A program made the translations under genes and the position numbers. From contig NC_092346.1 of NCBI RefSeq assembly GCF_963676685.1, forward strand, positions 27,913,133 through 27,977,132: a stretch of 64,000 bases of DNA. Reading direction: 5' to 3'. Each line of letters opens with the position of its first letter. Position 1 is the first letter of the stretch. Below the pieces are notes generated by a model. That model did no database searches. It worked only from the letters and a program-made list of their open reading frames with translations, and was not told the DNA's origin. Positions 30,880 to 42,240 of the stretch are shown piece by piece. Source of the DNA: Mytilus edulis (lineage: Eukaryota; Mollusca; Bivalvia; Mytilida; Mytilidae).

Positions 30880-32489
30880 GGATGTTTAAAAGTACCGAAC
30901 CACGTCATATGTACAAAGAAACAAAAAAAGTCACACGTATAAAGCTCATGTGGTACAAAAATGTACCCCAGATTTTATTTACGCATTTATGCATTATGTT
31001 CTATGAAAAAAGCTCACCACATTTTGAAAATAAATTAAAATTAATCAACATAATGTTCAATCATGGTCTATTCCTTGCTTTTTAATACATTAAACCAACT
31101 GCCAAACGAAAATAGTGAAAGATGTTTTTTTTTATATTATATACATGGCTACATTCTCCATTTATACCATAAAGTATTGAAAAAAATGGAGTGAAAATGT
31201 AATACTTTCTCTTGAAAATTTGGTTCAAACTAGAATTTCAATTACCTAGAGTCATATATTTTCTTAATCTATTGACACCTATCTACCAGATGAGTAAATG
31301 AAAATCTGGTGTTTTACTCTCTGTTTTTAATAAAATTCAATCACAAAATTCGTGAGACAAAATATACAATAAATCCCAAAACCACTTTCTGGTATGGATA
31401 AAGATTAGAAAGAATAAGAATAAGAAGTTATATTGAAACCAATTAAAAAGCCCGTTTCCGAGCATATATATGAATATATATACTAATATAGTAAAATTAA
31501 TTATACAGCAATTTTAATAATATATTACATTTAAAATATTAGATTAAATAACTATACTCCATTCTGGATGGTATTTAAAGATAAATAAAGTAGAATATTA
31601 ACCCTCTCTTATACATCATAATACATAAAAACAAATGCAAAAAACTTCATTACTACTACATATATATTTAGTTTCTGGAATGAAAATTTTCTCTTATTTC
31701 AAAACAAGTACTTATAAATCACTGACATATAAACATTTTCAGACTCACATGACATCAACCAAATAATTTGTTCATACTTTAAAATATAAAGGGAAGTTTT
31801 TACCTTGGATTTTTGCTTCATTAAAAATAAAGTTCCATTTTTTTTATTATGCAGTGCATTTTATTAAACAAATTCTATGAATATATGGACTGTCATACAG
31901 AAAACAGCTATTAAAACATACATTCAACAATTTTGATATTCCTATAAACCCACTATAAAGGCTATGTTAATGTGTAAAAATATTTTTATTGCTCACTAGC
32001 TTTCATATTTGAAAAATTCACAGGGGGGCAAAATTTTCTATTACTTTTTTCTCCATTAATCTAGAACAGTTGTAGAAAATATTACATGTCAAATTCAAAA
32101 TAGTTATATGTGTATGTATATTCTTCAATATCATAAGAACAATAAATAAAAAATATAAATCTAACCCTTTCTCTGTCTCGTTATTGTTCGTCCCCGTACA
32201 GGGTATAAGATTCTATTTAAAACGTATTTTCCGTGGGTAGTTTAGCCCGAATCTTGATGGGAGAATTATAAATTGATGAATAACTAGCCAAAAATATTAT
32301 TCAAAACATGACACTTCTTCGTTAAAAAAACGGGTGCGACAAGTGGAGAAGAGTCGATTATGCAGGAATAAGCAGAAGGAATTCACCAATTTTTTATGAT
32401 TTGTTTTTTTTTGGAAAAACGGCTACAGCTTGTCTTCCTTATATAGTTAAATTCATTGTCTTATCATACCTACAAGGTTATTTTACTTC
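30880..32489. other. AT-rich intergenic, downstream of the TPR-TIR gene
   Basis: No gene is seen. It should contain the 3' UTR of the minus-strand TPR-TIR gene, but no clear polyadenylation signal was assigned. Confidence 0.4.
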
Positions 32490-32803
32490 TTACAAAAACT
32501 GTGAGGTAAACAGTTTCAATTTCAAATTGTCAATCTCAACTGGAATTCGATTGTCTTTTGCTAGATTAATGGTAGACAATTGTTCCAGTTCAGTTGGAAT
32601 TTCGCAGCTATCAAGAACACATAAAATCAGAAAATCTGGTCTTTTCTGCAACATATCCAACATAGGTGTCTTCAACAATGGCCATTCACGCTCCAAGAAG
32701 GAATCACTTAGAAACATCAGTGTACTGCGACTAGTATGGACGGCATCAAGTGCATCCTGGAGGATGGAACTGTACAAGTCATGATCCTCACACAAAGGCC
32801 TTC
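32490..32803 (-). CDS. TPR-TIR exon 2
   Basis: 314 nt after a TATTTTCACAG acceptor. Restores codon GGA across the junction, giving ALRGRPLCEDHD, and ends at TAA. Carries the second half of the TIR domain. Confidence 0.85.
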
Positions 32804-35668
32804 CTGTGAAAATATATATTATCAAACGTTAATACAATCAAGAGTAGAAGACTACTATATGACAGTTGTTATTCATTAGTTTGATGTGTTTGAGGTATCC
32901 ATTTTGCCATTTTTTAAGTGACTTGCCGTCTTGAACCTCCTTCGAGGTCGGTATTTTTTATGTTATCTTACTTTTACAATGTTATAGACAAACAGTCAGA
33001 AAATTCTTAATAAAATTAACGGTACCAATTTTCTTGCACCAGATGCGCAGAAAACGACAGATAAGAAAATAATATCCTACCTTTAAATCGAACAAAACTG
33101 AAGGTCAGCGTAAATTAAGTCTCTATTTTGATCTCAAACTAGAACTACCATTAGAACTAAAGCCGAATTTCAATAATTTTTCATAGAAATGTTCTTTAGC
33201 CTTCGATTGTGACAACCTACTGAAAGCATTTTTTTACCTAGTATTTAAATTTGAACAAAAAAAAAATCAAAATTTGTAGACTTAATTCAAAAATTTAAAT
33301 TAAATAGACGTACAAAAATTAAAAATTCTAAATGGTTATTTTTCTAACAAATATAAGAAACTTAAAGAACAAATACAAAAGATTTTTTTCAGTATGAATA
33401 CAGAAATAAATGAAAGATTATAAGTTATTTTTTGCCTACCAACTTTCATGTGTTTTACATGTACTTGGTGTAATATGTTGCAATGGATTTATAACTGTTG
33501 TGATATCTAATACTTTTACATTATATATTAAACAAGATGATAATACAATCATGTGTTACTAAATATTTACCCCTTAGAGCAACATCGTCATCAAACAACT
33601 TTAAAGATAGCTGATTAAGTATAAAACTGTTGATCCATCCAACATCATTTTTTCCTGTGATTGCTGAAAAGTTGTACTCGAATGAAGTTGGTGCTTGAAA
33701 TCGTTCTACGTTTTCATTAGCATATTGTTCTCTCTCTTTTATCACGTTGTCAATATCTACTTGGGTATATACCAAAGGAACATCTTCTGATCGTTCAAAC
33801 GTATATCTCTGGATTCTCGAGTAAAGTAGTGTATTCGATGGGTTCCACTTGTCGATACTATCTAGCAGGGCTTGAGCAACCCTTCTCTGATGTTCGTTGA
33901 GAGGAATGGTCTGCAGATATGTTATGAAGCCACAAAATTTTGTCAAGTTATATTTTACCAGACCAGATGTTAAAGCCTCACTTATTAAACCTATATTTTC
34001 ATATTTCCTAACTACGTACGTTAAAATATGAAATATGTCTCTATATTCTGGCTTTCCTTGCAACATATACGAACAAATATTTGTGATATTTGTTGCATTT
34101 TGGATCTTTGTTAATAAAAGAGCCCTCGTTGCCCATGCAGCAGCCGTTTCATATTCTCCTAAATCAAACAAAATGCTTCCAAATCTATTAGCGATTGCGA
34201 ATGTTTGACCTTTGAGATGAAGAGTTGTATTTACATGATCTAAAGCTTCGTTGATGTATTCCACATCTTTAACAAATTGTTTTCCAAAATTTTTACACTG
34301 AGGAAACTTTGCAAGGTACTGACAAACCTTAGCTAAATCACAATAATCTGATGTGATAAAGTGCTCTTTCATAAGTAGAATGCCATCTTCCCTGGCGTTT
34401 AATAGAAATGTCTTACATTTTTCCTGATCTCCTGACTTTTCAAGTAGATCAAACATTGAAATGTAAACATTGTTTCTCGTTTTATACTCAGCTAAATGTG
34501 TCTTTTGGTGTAAGTCAATAGCGGTTGTAAGCAATGTTACTGCTTTTTCTAACATGCCTAATTTACCATGTTTAGTTCGTTCATATTTTGACAACATCCA
34601 TAATGCATCCCCATATCGATGTAAAATTATTTCGTCGTTTGGGTAAATACGTACAGCATTTATGAACCCTAGTTTTGGATCTTTTTGCATCGCTTCAAAT
34701 TCACCTCTTCCATTTTCAACGCTGCTCATGTCAATCTTCAAACCATCACGTGAGTTTTCCCTTCTTGATATCAAGATATGTGCAATATAGGCGTATGCTC
34801 GAGCTCTGTAAAAGGTAAACTCTTTTACATCTTCTGGTAAATTTATAACAACTTCTAAAAATAGGCGACAGGAATCATTGGTCAGTTTAGTTGATTTACT
34901 CTTCGTATCTGCGTCTGTACATTGTCGATAGGAACTGTAGAGTCTATTACAAGCCATAGCATGGTAAAATTTCCAAATAGTTATCTCCGATTTAGATACA
35001 GACAAGTTTGTTAGCCTCTCGATTCCCTCCTTAAAAAAAGCAACGCCATTTCGACGTTTTTCGAGCAAATGTTCATTCAAAAGCTGTTCAAACTTAGGAT
35101 TGAGTAGACACTGGGCATTAAATGAATACTGCGCTGCATTTTGAAGACGTGTTTTTCTTTCACCTCTGGCATTGCTTAGTTCTACAATCAACTGTTTAGA
35201 AGCGTCGTTTAAACTAAACCGCGCTTCCTTTTCGTAGTTATCAAAATCTTCAAACATGTATGCATAGCCTTGCTCTAATAAACAATTAGCAATTTCCTTG
35301 TTGTCATCAAAGGTATTGCTTGTTAAAATTGTTTTGATATCATCATCGTACTTGTTTGCTTCTTCATCCAGCTGGATTTTCCTATGCATTTCTGCAAGGT
35401 CTGCCAGGGTGTTCAGGTGCTTTGGATAAGTTTCTAAGCTGAGTTTTAACTTTTGTATATTCTTTTTCAAATAACTGCGACGTGACAAACGATTGTCAAT
35501 TAGATTTTCCATGAGAGTGATAGCTTGTTGTACAATCTCATTTTCCTTTACTTTTGCATCTTCTAATATTTCCCTTCTTTTTTCTATTTGACGTGCGTCT
35601 CCAATATGCATTAAGTTCAGATTAAGTCTGTACAGTCCTGGACAAACTGTGATTGTAGGTTCTGACAT
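32490..35668 (-). CDS. TTC22-like TPR protein with C-terminal TIR domain (2 exons, 803 aa)
   Basis: Exon 1 (35668-33571) and exon 2 (32803-32490) join in phase 1 through GT-AG borders. The first ~640 residues are helical with TPR-like spacing; the N-terminus (PGLYRLNLNL, then a long charged helix) resembles TTC22. Residues about 663-790 form a TIR domain: FEYNFSAI strand, GWINSFILNQLS helix, LKLFDDDVALRGRPLCEDHD as strand B and BB loop across the splice, then STLMFLSDSFLEREWPLL. TIR domains act as adaptors or NAD hydrolases; here the residue four after W740 is Lys744 rather than the usual catalytic Glu, so a scaffold role is more likely. Start is the first Met. Probable cytosolic signalling protein; partner unknown. 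Confidence 0.85.
33010..33048 (-). ncRNA. Truncated type B hammerhead repeat in the TPR-TIR intron
   Basis: Same sequence as 18057-18094 (ATTAACGGTACCAATTTTC, GCACCAGATGCGC), but it stops abruptly inside the ribozyme: only stem III, the ATC triplet and the stem I return strand remain. The catalytic core is missing. Confidence 0.6.
33571..35668 (-). CDS. TPR-TIR exon 1
   Basis: 2098 nt, residues 1-699 plus one base. The donor reads AAGGG then GTAAAT. Continuing past the donor gives 16 codons of unrelated sequence before a stop, supporting the splice. Confidence 0.85.
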
Positions 35669-35689
35669 TTTGGTTGGAGGTGTATCAAC

Positions 35690-36856
35690 TTAAAAACTTT
35701 CTTCTAAAAGTGAGAAAACTAAATTCAGTTAATTTGCTCATGTATATACAATTAAGTTTGTTCTTTGGTCGAGTGTTTAGTGTGTTTACAGGAAACATTT
35801 ATTCTAGCGATGGCATCGTTATCGCTATGTTTGAACTTCATACTTTTCCCACAGTTTATGTTTTATTTGGATGTTGTACTATACAGTTATTTTTCCTCTT
35901 ACTTAAATTGTTAAATGTAAGACGATGTGAAGAAAAAGTTGAAACAAAGAATTAAAGATAAAAAAGGGTACATAAATAAAAACGGTATCACGATCCATCC
36001 GCTTGTATATTTTTTACCAAAATTTCTAAATACTAAATAACCCTGGGAGGTCATCGCCATGGAATTTTGTTTTAAGATATTGGACATAGTGCATGTGTGT
36101 GTTTGTATAAATGTCTTGAGCACATCGGTACAGTATTGCTCCCTTAACATGTGATGATTTGGTTTAAGTTAGCACTAGCATTATCTTTCCTAGTTGTTGT
36201 TGATAATTCGTATTTGAATTTCATTAGTGTATTGCATTGTTTTTCATTTTCTATTTGCATATAGTACTCTCCTATTTATGGGTTTGACAATATCTGCTAC
36301 AAAAGACACATCGTTTTTTACTTTTTTAAATTTTTATTTGGATTGAGAGTTGTCTCATTGGAACTCACACCACATTTTCCTATGTCCCTTTTTTTTTTTA
36401 TAAACTTAACATTAGAAATTTACAGAATGAATCGTATCAAATGAAATACATGTATTTACATAAAAAAGAAAATATAGTTTGATTGCCAATTAGACAACTC
36501 TCCACTAGTGACCATCCGGTCTTCAACAATGAGGAAGCCCATACCGTTTAATCAGCTATAAAAGGCCCCGAAATGAAAAATGTAAAATAATTCGAACGAG
36601 AAAACTAACAACCTAATTTATGTAACAAAAAATGAAAAACAAATATGTAACACAACAACAAACGACAACCACTGAATTACAGTCTCCTGGCTTGGTTTGT
36701 TTACTTTACCATATACCTCTGAATGTAAACAGGAATTTTAAAATTCAAAAAAAGTTTCTTGTTTCTGAAGCACACAGTGTATATAAGTTTTATGTAGCTA
36801 GGCCCTTTCATGCCATTTAACTTTTCCAGTTTTCCAGGTGCAGAAGTTTGTCTGTA
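35690..36856 (+). repeat. Segmental duplication, copy A (left part)
   Basis: Aligns in order with 40800-41880: GGTCGAGTGTTTAGTGTG, CAGGAAACATTTATTC, GACGATGTGAAGAAAAAGTTG, ACATAAATAAAAACGGTAT, GGTCATCGCCATGGAA, an embedded R2 repeat, then TTCCAGGTGCAGAAGTTTG. It starts immediately upstream of the TPR-TIR start codon, so it may contain that gene's promoter. Small open frames (35674-35955, 35911-36150) are not supported as genes, because the paralogous frame is not conserved. Confidence 0.65.
36468..36710 (+). repeat. Interspersed repeat R2, copy within duplication A
   Basis: Shortened R2 copy: GATTGCCAATTAGACAACTC, GGCCCCGAAATGAAAAATG, ACGACAACCACTGAATTAC. The same insertion is present in copy B (41450-41740), so it predates the duplication. 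Confidence 0.65.
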
Positions 36857-37325
36857 GGTGTAACACCACTAATTCGGGCCCGGCCAGAAAGCACATACCA
36901 GAAAGTAGTACATATTTAACGCAAAATAGTTCCTACGCATGAGTGTAACTTTCAAAATATGTAGGATATTTAGGTAGTTTTGATATCAAATGAAAGCTGA
37001 AGGACTGGTGATCATTGTAGAACACTTTTGGACTTTTAATTTTAAATATTTAAAAAATATTTTAAAATTTTGAAAAGAGGGTACATTTGGTCTGTTTGTC
37101 AGATCTGAAGTACCTGTTTTGGTACATCCGAAGTTCTGGGAACCAGTTCTTTCTTATATGCCATGTAAGGTATGTTGATTTTTTCAGTAGAAGACGCCAT
37201 AAAGTGTTGCTTTGACGTGCAATGATTGCCACTTTATTTGAACTTAAAATGAAAGAGGTGTGCCTGGTTGAAATGGAGGAATTTAACATAGAAAGTAATG
37301 GGACCATGAATTAGTGGTGTACTTC
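36857..37325 (+). repeat. Terminal direct repeat, left
   Basis: Begins GGTGTAACACCACTAATTC and ends GAATTAGTGGTGTACTTC, so it also has imperfect inverted ends (ACACCACTAATTC and its complement). A minus-strand frame of 81 codons (37307-37062) is present. Confidence 0.8.
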
Positions 37326-38201
37326 CTATTACAGAGAATCATCAGAAATCCAAATTTTAGAAGTTGTACCTATTCCAATGAAAACAAGTCAAATTGGATG
37401 TTAGTAATCATGCTCAGTCATCTTTTTTTGGTTAACAATTTTATTTAAGGGAAATTTCAGCTCTTAAATTGGCATACTAAGGTAGTTTAGCCTTTTATGG
37501 TCATACAACATGCATGCAGTTAAGACTTGACTCCAAGTTCATATTTTAGCATTATTTGTGATTGAAATCAATAAAACATGTATATTATGACTTGTATATG
37601 GTACAAAAAAGGCTCTTGATCAAATAATCCTATGAATTTTTAAGTTTTATTGTTTTTCTTATGGTAGCCTTTTACAATCTAAGCAAATGGTATATACTCA
37701 TATTAGAATTCCAAAATCTTACTGTACATGCAATGTTGAACCAGTTAAGCAAGTTATCTAGCTGAGGGATATATAAATTGCTCCTAATAATCTATGTTTA
37801 ACCACATAAGTATGGTTTATACAAAAAAAATGCCTTTTTCCAAATTAAAGAAAAAAGGGGGGACAATATTCTCAATTATGTCTGAACTTTGGACTAATAT
37901 ATTTTTATTTAATGAAGAACTTCTGATAAGAATATGACTATTGGTAAGCACATAGCCTTCCTAAAAGATATTAATAGATAAAACAATGATATTGAGAATA
38001 AAAAAGTATATTGACCAAAATATAATATCCATATGCAGTTTTCTTTGAATAACCCAAATATTACTACCAGTCCGATTTGAGCTTTAAATTAGTAAAATAC
38101 TATTTGGACTAAAGCTTTATGTGTTTTTTATTGCTTGAAATAGGTCATAGAATGAAATAAAGTAATGCTCAAGTCAATATAGCAAGTTTGGTTCTGTTAT
38201 A

Positions 38202-38670
38202 GGTGTAACACCACTAATTCGGGCCCGGCCAGAAAGCACATACCAGAAAGTAGTACATATTTAACGCAAAATAGTTCCTACGCATGAGTGTAACTTTCAA
38301 AATATGTAGGATATTTAGGTAGTTTTGACATCAAATGAAAGCTGAAGGACTGGTGATCATTGTAGAACACTTTTGGACTTTTAATTTTAAATATTTAAAA
38401 AATATTTTAAAATTTTGAAAAGAGGGTACATTTGGTCTGTTTGTCAGATCTGAAGTACCTGTTTTGGTACATCCGAAGTTCTGGGAACCAGTTCTTTCTT
38501 ATATGCCATGTAAGGTATGTTGATTTTTTCAGTAGAAGACGCCATAAAGTGTTGCTTTGACGTGCAATGATTGCCACTTTATTTGAACTTAAAATGAAAG
38601 AGGTGTGCCTGGTTGAAATGGAGGAATTTAACATAGAAAGTAATGGGATCATGAATTAGTGGTGTACTTC
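38202..38670 (+). repeat. Terminal direct repeat, right
   Basis: Same length as the left copy. Differences seen: T/C at about 36983 versus 38328, and C/T in GGGACCATG versus GGGATCATG. The 81-codon minus-strand frame (38652-38407) is kept with one Val/Ile change. Confidence 0.8.
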
Positions 38671-38975
38671 CTGTACTGATAGATAAATTTGAAGTATACA
38701 ACACGGCCATTGTTTTTAATTGCTACTGATGATTTATTGCAATAATTTTTTTTTAAAAAGTCTTCGAAACTAAGGTTTTAAACTCCTAAAGGCAAAATTG
38801 ACCTCAGATAAATTTGCCTTATTTTATTTTTTCCTTTCTATTTTAATAGCTTTAAACATTTTCCGTACTAATAGATTATTGGCTTTCAAAGATTTAGCTT
38901 TGAGCGACACGGATAAAGCGATTAAAAGGAAAAGGAAAGGCTTCGAACGTATCTAATTTTCATTTACAAAAAAAA
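38671..38975 (+). repeat. Segmental duplication, copy A (right part)
   Basis: Continues the alignment to copy B after the insertion: CTGATAGATAAATTTGAAG, ACGGCCATTG, TTCAACTCC-like and CTTTGAGCGACACGGATAAA, matching 41884-42230. Confidence 0.6.
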
Positions 38976-39140
38976 AGGCAATAGTAGTATACCGCTGTTC
39001 GAAAGTCATTAACCGATTTAGTGAAAACAAATCCGGTTACAAACTAAAACTGAGGGAAACACATCAATTTTAAGAAGAAAACAACGAAATAACAGAAACA
39101 CTGATGTGCAACAAAAACCAAACGACAATGCTAACTCCTA
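38975..39140 (+). repeat. Interspersed repeat R4 (GGCAATAGTAGTATACCGC family)
   Basis: Starts AAGGCAATAGTAGTATACCG, then CTGTTCGAAAGTCATTAACC, ACAAACTAAAACTGAGGG, AACACTGATGTGCAAC. Other forward copies: 39940-40180, 47625-47800, 48765-48940, 51078-51300; reverse copies near 28310-28420, 56690-56770 and 61580-61770. Confidence 0.65.
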
Positions 39141-39480
39141 ATCCTTGGGGGCACTCATCTGTTTCCATCTGAGTTTTTGGACCTTAATGGAATTTTATCA
39201 CTGGTCATTTCTGAAACTTCTTTCATCCCCAAGCATTTCGGGGACACATTTTATCAAATTTATTCCAGTGCCTGTTTGATAGACCCCTGCTACTTCACTA
39301 GTACATGGGCTATCCCCCGGGCAGACCTTGCACTACCTGGCTGCCGATGAGACGCCTAGTCTCATCACCTAAGTGGAGAACCCTCGCTTCACATTTCCCG
39401 GCTGGCGCATTGTAGGGCAGGCAGGTTCTTCCTTACACTTAAGGTTGCAAGCTGACTTGCTCAGACAGGAACTCAAAATT
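39140..39480. other. GC-richer segment of unknown origin
   Basis: Distinct base composition from the surroundings, with CTATCCCCCGGGCAGACC, GAGACGCCTAGTCTCATC (a short hairpin) and CCCGGCTGGCGCATTG. No open frame of note and no recognised family. Confidence 0.35.
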
Positions 39481-40479
39481 CCGTTTGTATGCTGAGTGTT
39501 TCTCAAGGGCCAAAATTAAATGATTTTTTAATAAATATTATTATTTATTCTAACTGTCTTTCTGCTTTAAGCCAGTATATTTGCTGAGACTATGTTTTGG
39601 TTTACACACAGAAACCCCTTATATTTGCCTTGGTTGCAGTTTGTTTTGGAGCAGTTATTTGATCCTTTTTGCTCATTTATGTGGGCTAGCTATCATATTG
39701 CCATACTGACTTTATTGAGATTTGCTATATCAGGATGTCTCAACAGTTACACAAACAAAAGATTACACAACCTCCTACTGAAACTACAGAAATAATATTC
39801 CCACTATGAGACTACAAGAAATATATAATAAGCATTGATAAGGGTCTACAAGAAAATACAATAGAACACTACAAGAAAATACTGTATGAGACTACAAGAA
39901 AATACATTATGAGATAGCAGAATACAAACACCTTTGAAAAAAAGGCAATAGTAGTATACAGCTGTTCGAAAGTCATTAGCCGATTTAGAGAAAACAAATC
40001 CGGGTTACAAACTAAAACCGATGGAAACACATCAACTTTAAGAAGAAAACAACGAAATATCACAGACACTAATGTGCAACAAAAACCAAACGACAATGCA
40101 AAACACACAGAAACGAACCTAGTTGTGTGGCTAGAAAATTCAGGACAGAGAAATACAAAAATAAACAATACAATAGTACATTTCAACATGCTAAAGACAG
40201 AATATGGACAATTTTATGTGAAGGGGGTCTTGAAATCTTTTGACAGCTTCCGAAATGCTAATTTTTAACCTTTTTCAACTGGACCAAATCACTACTTTAC
40301 ATTATAATTCATGAATCAAATTTTTTTACAGTGTAATTTTATCCCCCTTCTTGCTACTTGAGGCATAAAACATAAATAAATAAATTTGGAAGGGGTATAC
40401 AAAAAATTGACAAGTAACATACTGTCCACACTAGGGACTATATTCGTGGACAACGAAAATCAAGGGACGATAAATGTGT

Positions 40480-42240
40480 ACACGGACCAGTACGTATGCC
40501 CTATCCTTATCAAGTTATTTGAAGCAAGTGCAAAAGATAATAATTTTTTATTTGTTTTTATATTAGATGCAATAGGACAGTGATAGTTCAATAAAGTTAT
40601 CGCTATCTGTAATTTCTATTATTAGAAAGTTGAATATGATATTATTTTATGTGGATTGATTTGGGGTATTTGTTGAAAAAGGGGGGTGTAAGGAGGAGAT
40701 ATTTTTTTAATTGTTTTCAGTATGAGAGAATTGCTTTGTTGAAAGAACATCTACACCTAATTTACTACTGTAATTTGACATTTTTTGTCTCTTTTAAACA
40801 AATAAATTCAGTTTATTGGCTTATGTATATACTATTAAGTATGTACTTCGGTCGAGTCTTTAGTGTGATAACAGGAAACTTTTATCCTAGCGATGGTACC
40901 GATATCTCTATGTTTGAATTTCATTTATGTTTTATCTGGGTGTTGTATTATAAAGTTATTTTCCCTCATACTTAAATTGTTTACTTTAAGACCATGTGAA
41001 GAAAATGTTAGTACAGATAATCTAAGTTTGAAAAGAGGAGACATAAATAAAAACGGTATTACGATCCCCCCCGCTTTCATATTTTCATACCAAAAATTCC
41101 AAAATTCAAATTACCCTGGTAGGTCATCGCCATGGAAGTTTGTTTTAAGATATTTAACATAGTACATGTGTGTGGTTTTTAAAATGTTTTGAGCACGTCG
41201 GTACATTATTGATCCTTTAACATTAATTTGGTTCAAGTTAGCATTATCTTTCCCAGTTGTTGTTGATAATTCGTATTTTAATTTACTTAGTGCCTAGCAT
41301 TGTTCTTCATTTTCATTTGTACATAGTGCTCTCCTATTTACGAGTTTGACAATATCTGCTACAAAAGACACATCGTTCTTTCGTATAAACATAAACATTA
41401 GAAATTTACAAAACGGATCGTATCAAAAGAAATACATGTGTTTATATAAAAAAGAAGATATAGTATGATTGCCAATGAGACAACTCTTCACTAGTGACCA
41501 AATGACACAGAAATTAAGAACTATAGGTGACCATACGGTCTTCAACAATGAGCAAAGCCCATACCGTATAGTCAGCTATAAAAGGCCCCGAAATGAAAAA
41601 TGTAAAATTATTCGAATGAGAAAACTAACGGCCTACTTTATGTACGAAAAAAATAATGAAAAACAAATATGTAACACATCAACAAACGACAACCCCTGAA
41701 TTACAGGCTCCTGACTTGGTTTGTTTACAGACTATCTACCTCTGATTGTTTCAAACAGGAATTTTAAAATAAAAATAAAAAAAATCTAGTTTCTGAAACA
41801 CACAGTGCATATCCTTTTTACATAGCTAGCCCCTTTCATGTCTTTTAACCTTTCTTGTTTTCCAGGTGCAGATGTTTATCTGTACTGATAGATAAATTCA
41901 AAGTATATATCACGGCCATGATTTTAAATTGCTACTGATCACTCATTACATTCATTTTTTTTTAAATCTTTGTAACAAAGGTTTCAACTCCCTGAGACAA
42001 TATTAACCAAAGATAAATTCACTTAATTATTTTTTTTCCTTTTTGCTTTAATAGCTCCAACTTCTGTGTCATTTGGTCTCTTTTGAAAAGTTGTCTCATT
42101 GGTAATCATACCACATCTTTGTTTTGGTATTATATCAAAAATTTCCCGTACTAATACATCATTGGTTTTCAAAGATTTTGCTTTGAGCGAACTGGATAAA
42201 GCGACCAATATTAATGGTTTCGGACGCATCTAATGTTCTT
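40480..42240 (+). repeat. Segmental duplication, copy B (with empty insertion site)
   Basis: Two relationships: 40480-40800 matches 43250-43600 (copy C), and 40800-42240 matches 35690-36856 plus 38671-38975 (copy A). At about 41880-41884 it has the uninterrupted sequence TTATCTGTACTGATAG where copy A carries the 1.8-kb insertion. At 42054-42137 it has a short insertion absent from copy A. Confidence 0.65.
42054..42137 (-). mobile_element. Short (~83-bp) R2-like insertion, specific to copy B
   Basis: Between AATAGCT and AATTTCCCGTACTAAT, copy B carries CCAACTTCTGTGTCATTTGG through GGTAATCATACCACATC, a reverse minimal R2 repeat. Copy A reads directly across (AATAGCTTTAAACATTTTCC). Ends are approximate. 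Confidence 0.55.

Larger units (their letters stand above)
36857..38670 (+). mobile_element. 1.8-kb insertion with 469-bp terminal direct repeats
   Basis: Two 469-bp repeats (36857-37325 and 38202-38670) differ at only two positions by eye and flank 876 bp of noncoding DNA. CTGTA occurs directly before (36852-36856) and after (38671-38675). The paralogous locus near 41880 has a single CTGTA and lacks the whole 1.8 kb. This is the signature of one recent LTR-type insertion with a 5-bp target duplication. The repeat ends are GGTGTAACACC and GTGTACTTC, not TG...CA, and no protein-coding or clear primer-binding site is seen, so it is non-autonomous and its class is open. Confidence 0.75.

Noticed and set aside
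32401-32784. 127-codon plus-strand frame opposite the TIR exon
   Set aside because: It is the reverse strand of TPR-TIR exon 2; the minus-strand frame has domain support and splice sites.
36857-37325. 469-bp repeat as a stand-alone TIR transposon copied twice
   Set aside because: The empty site in copy B lacks both repeats and the spacer together, so a single insertion with terminal direct repeats explains the data better.
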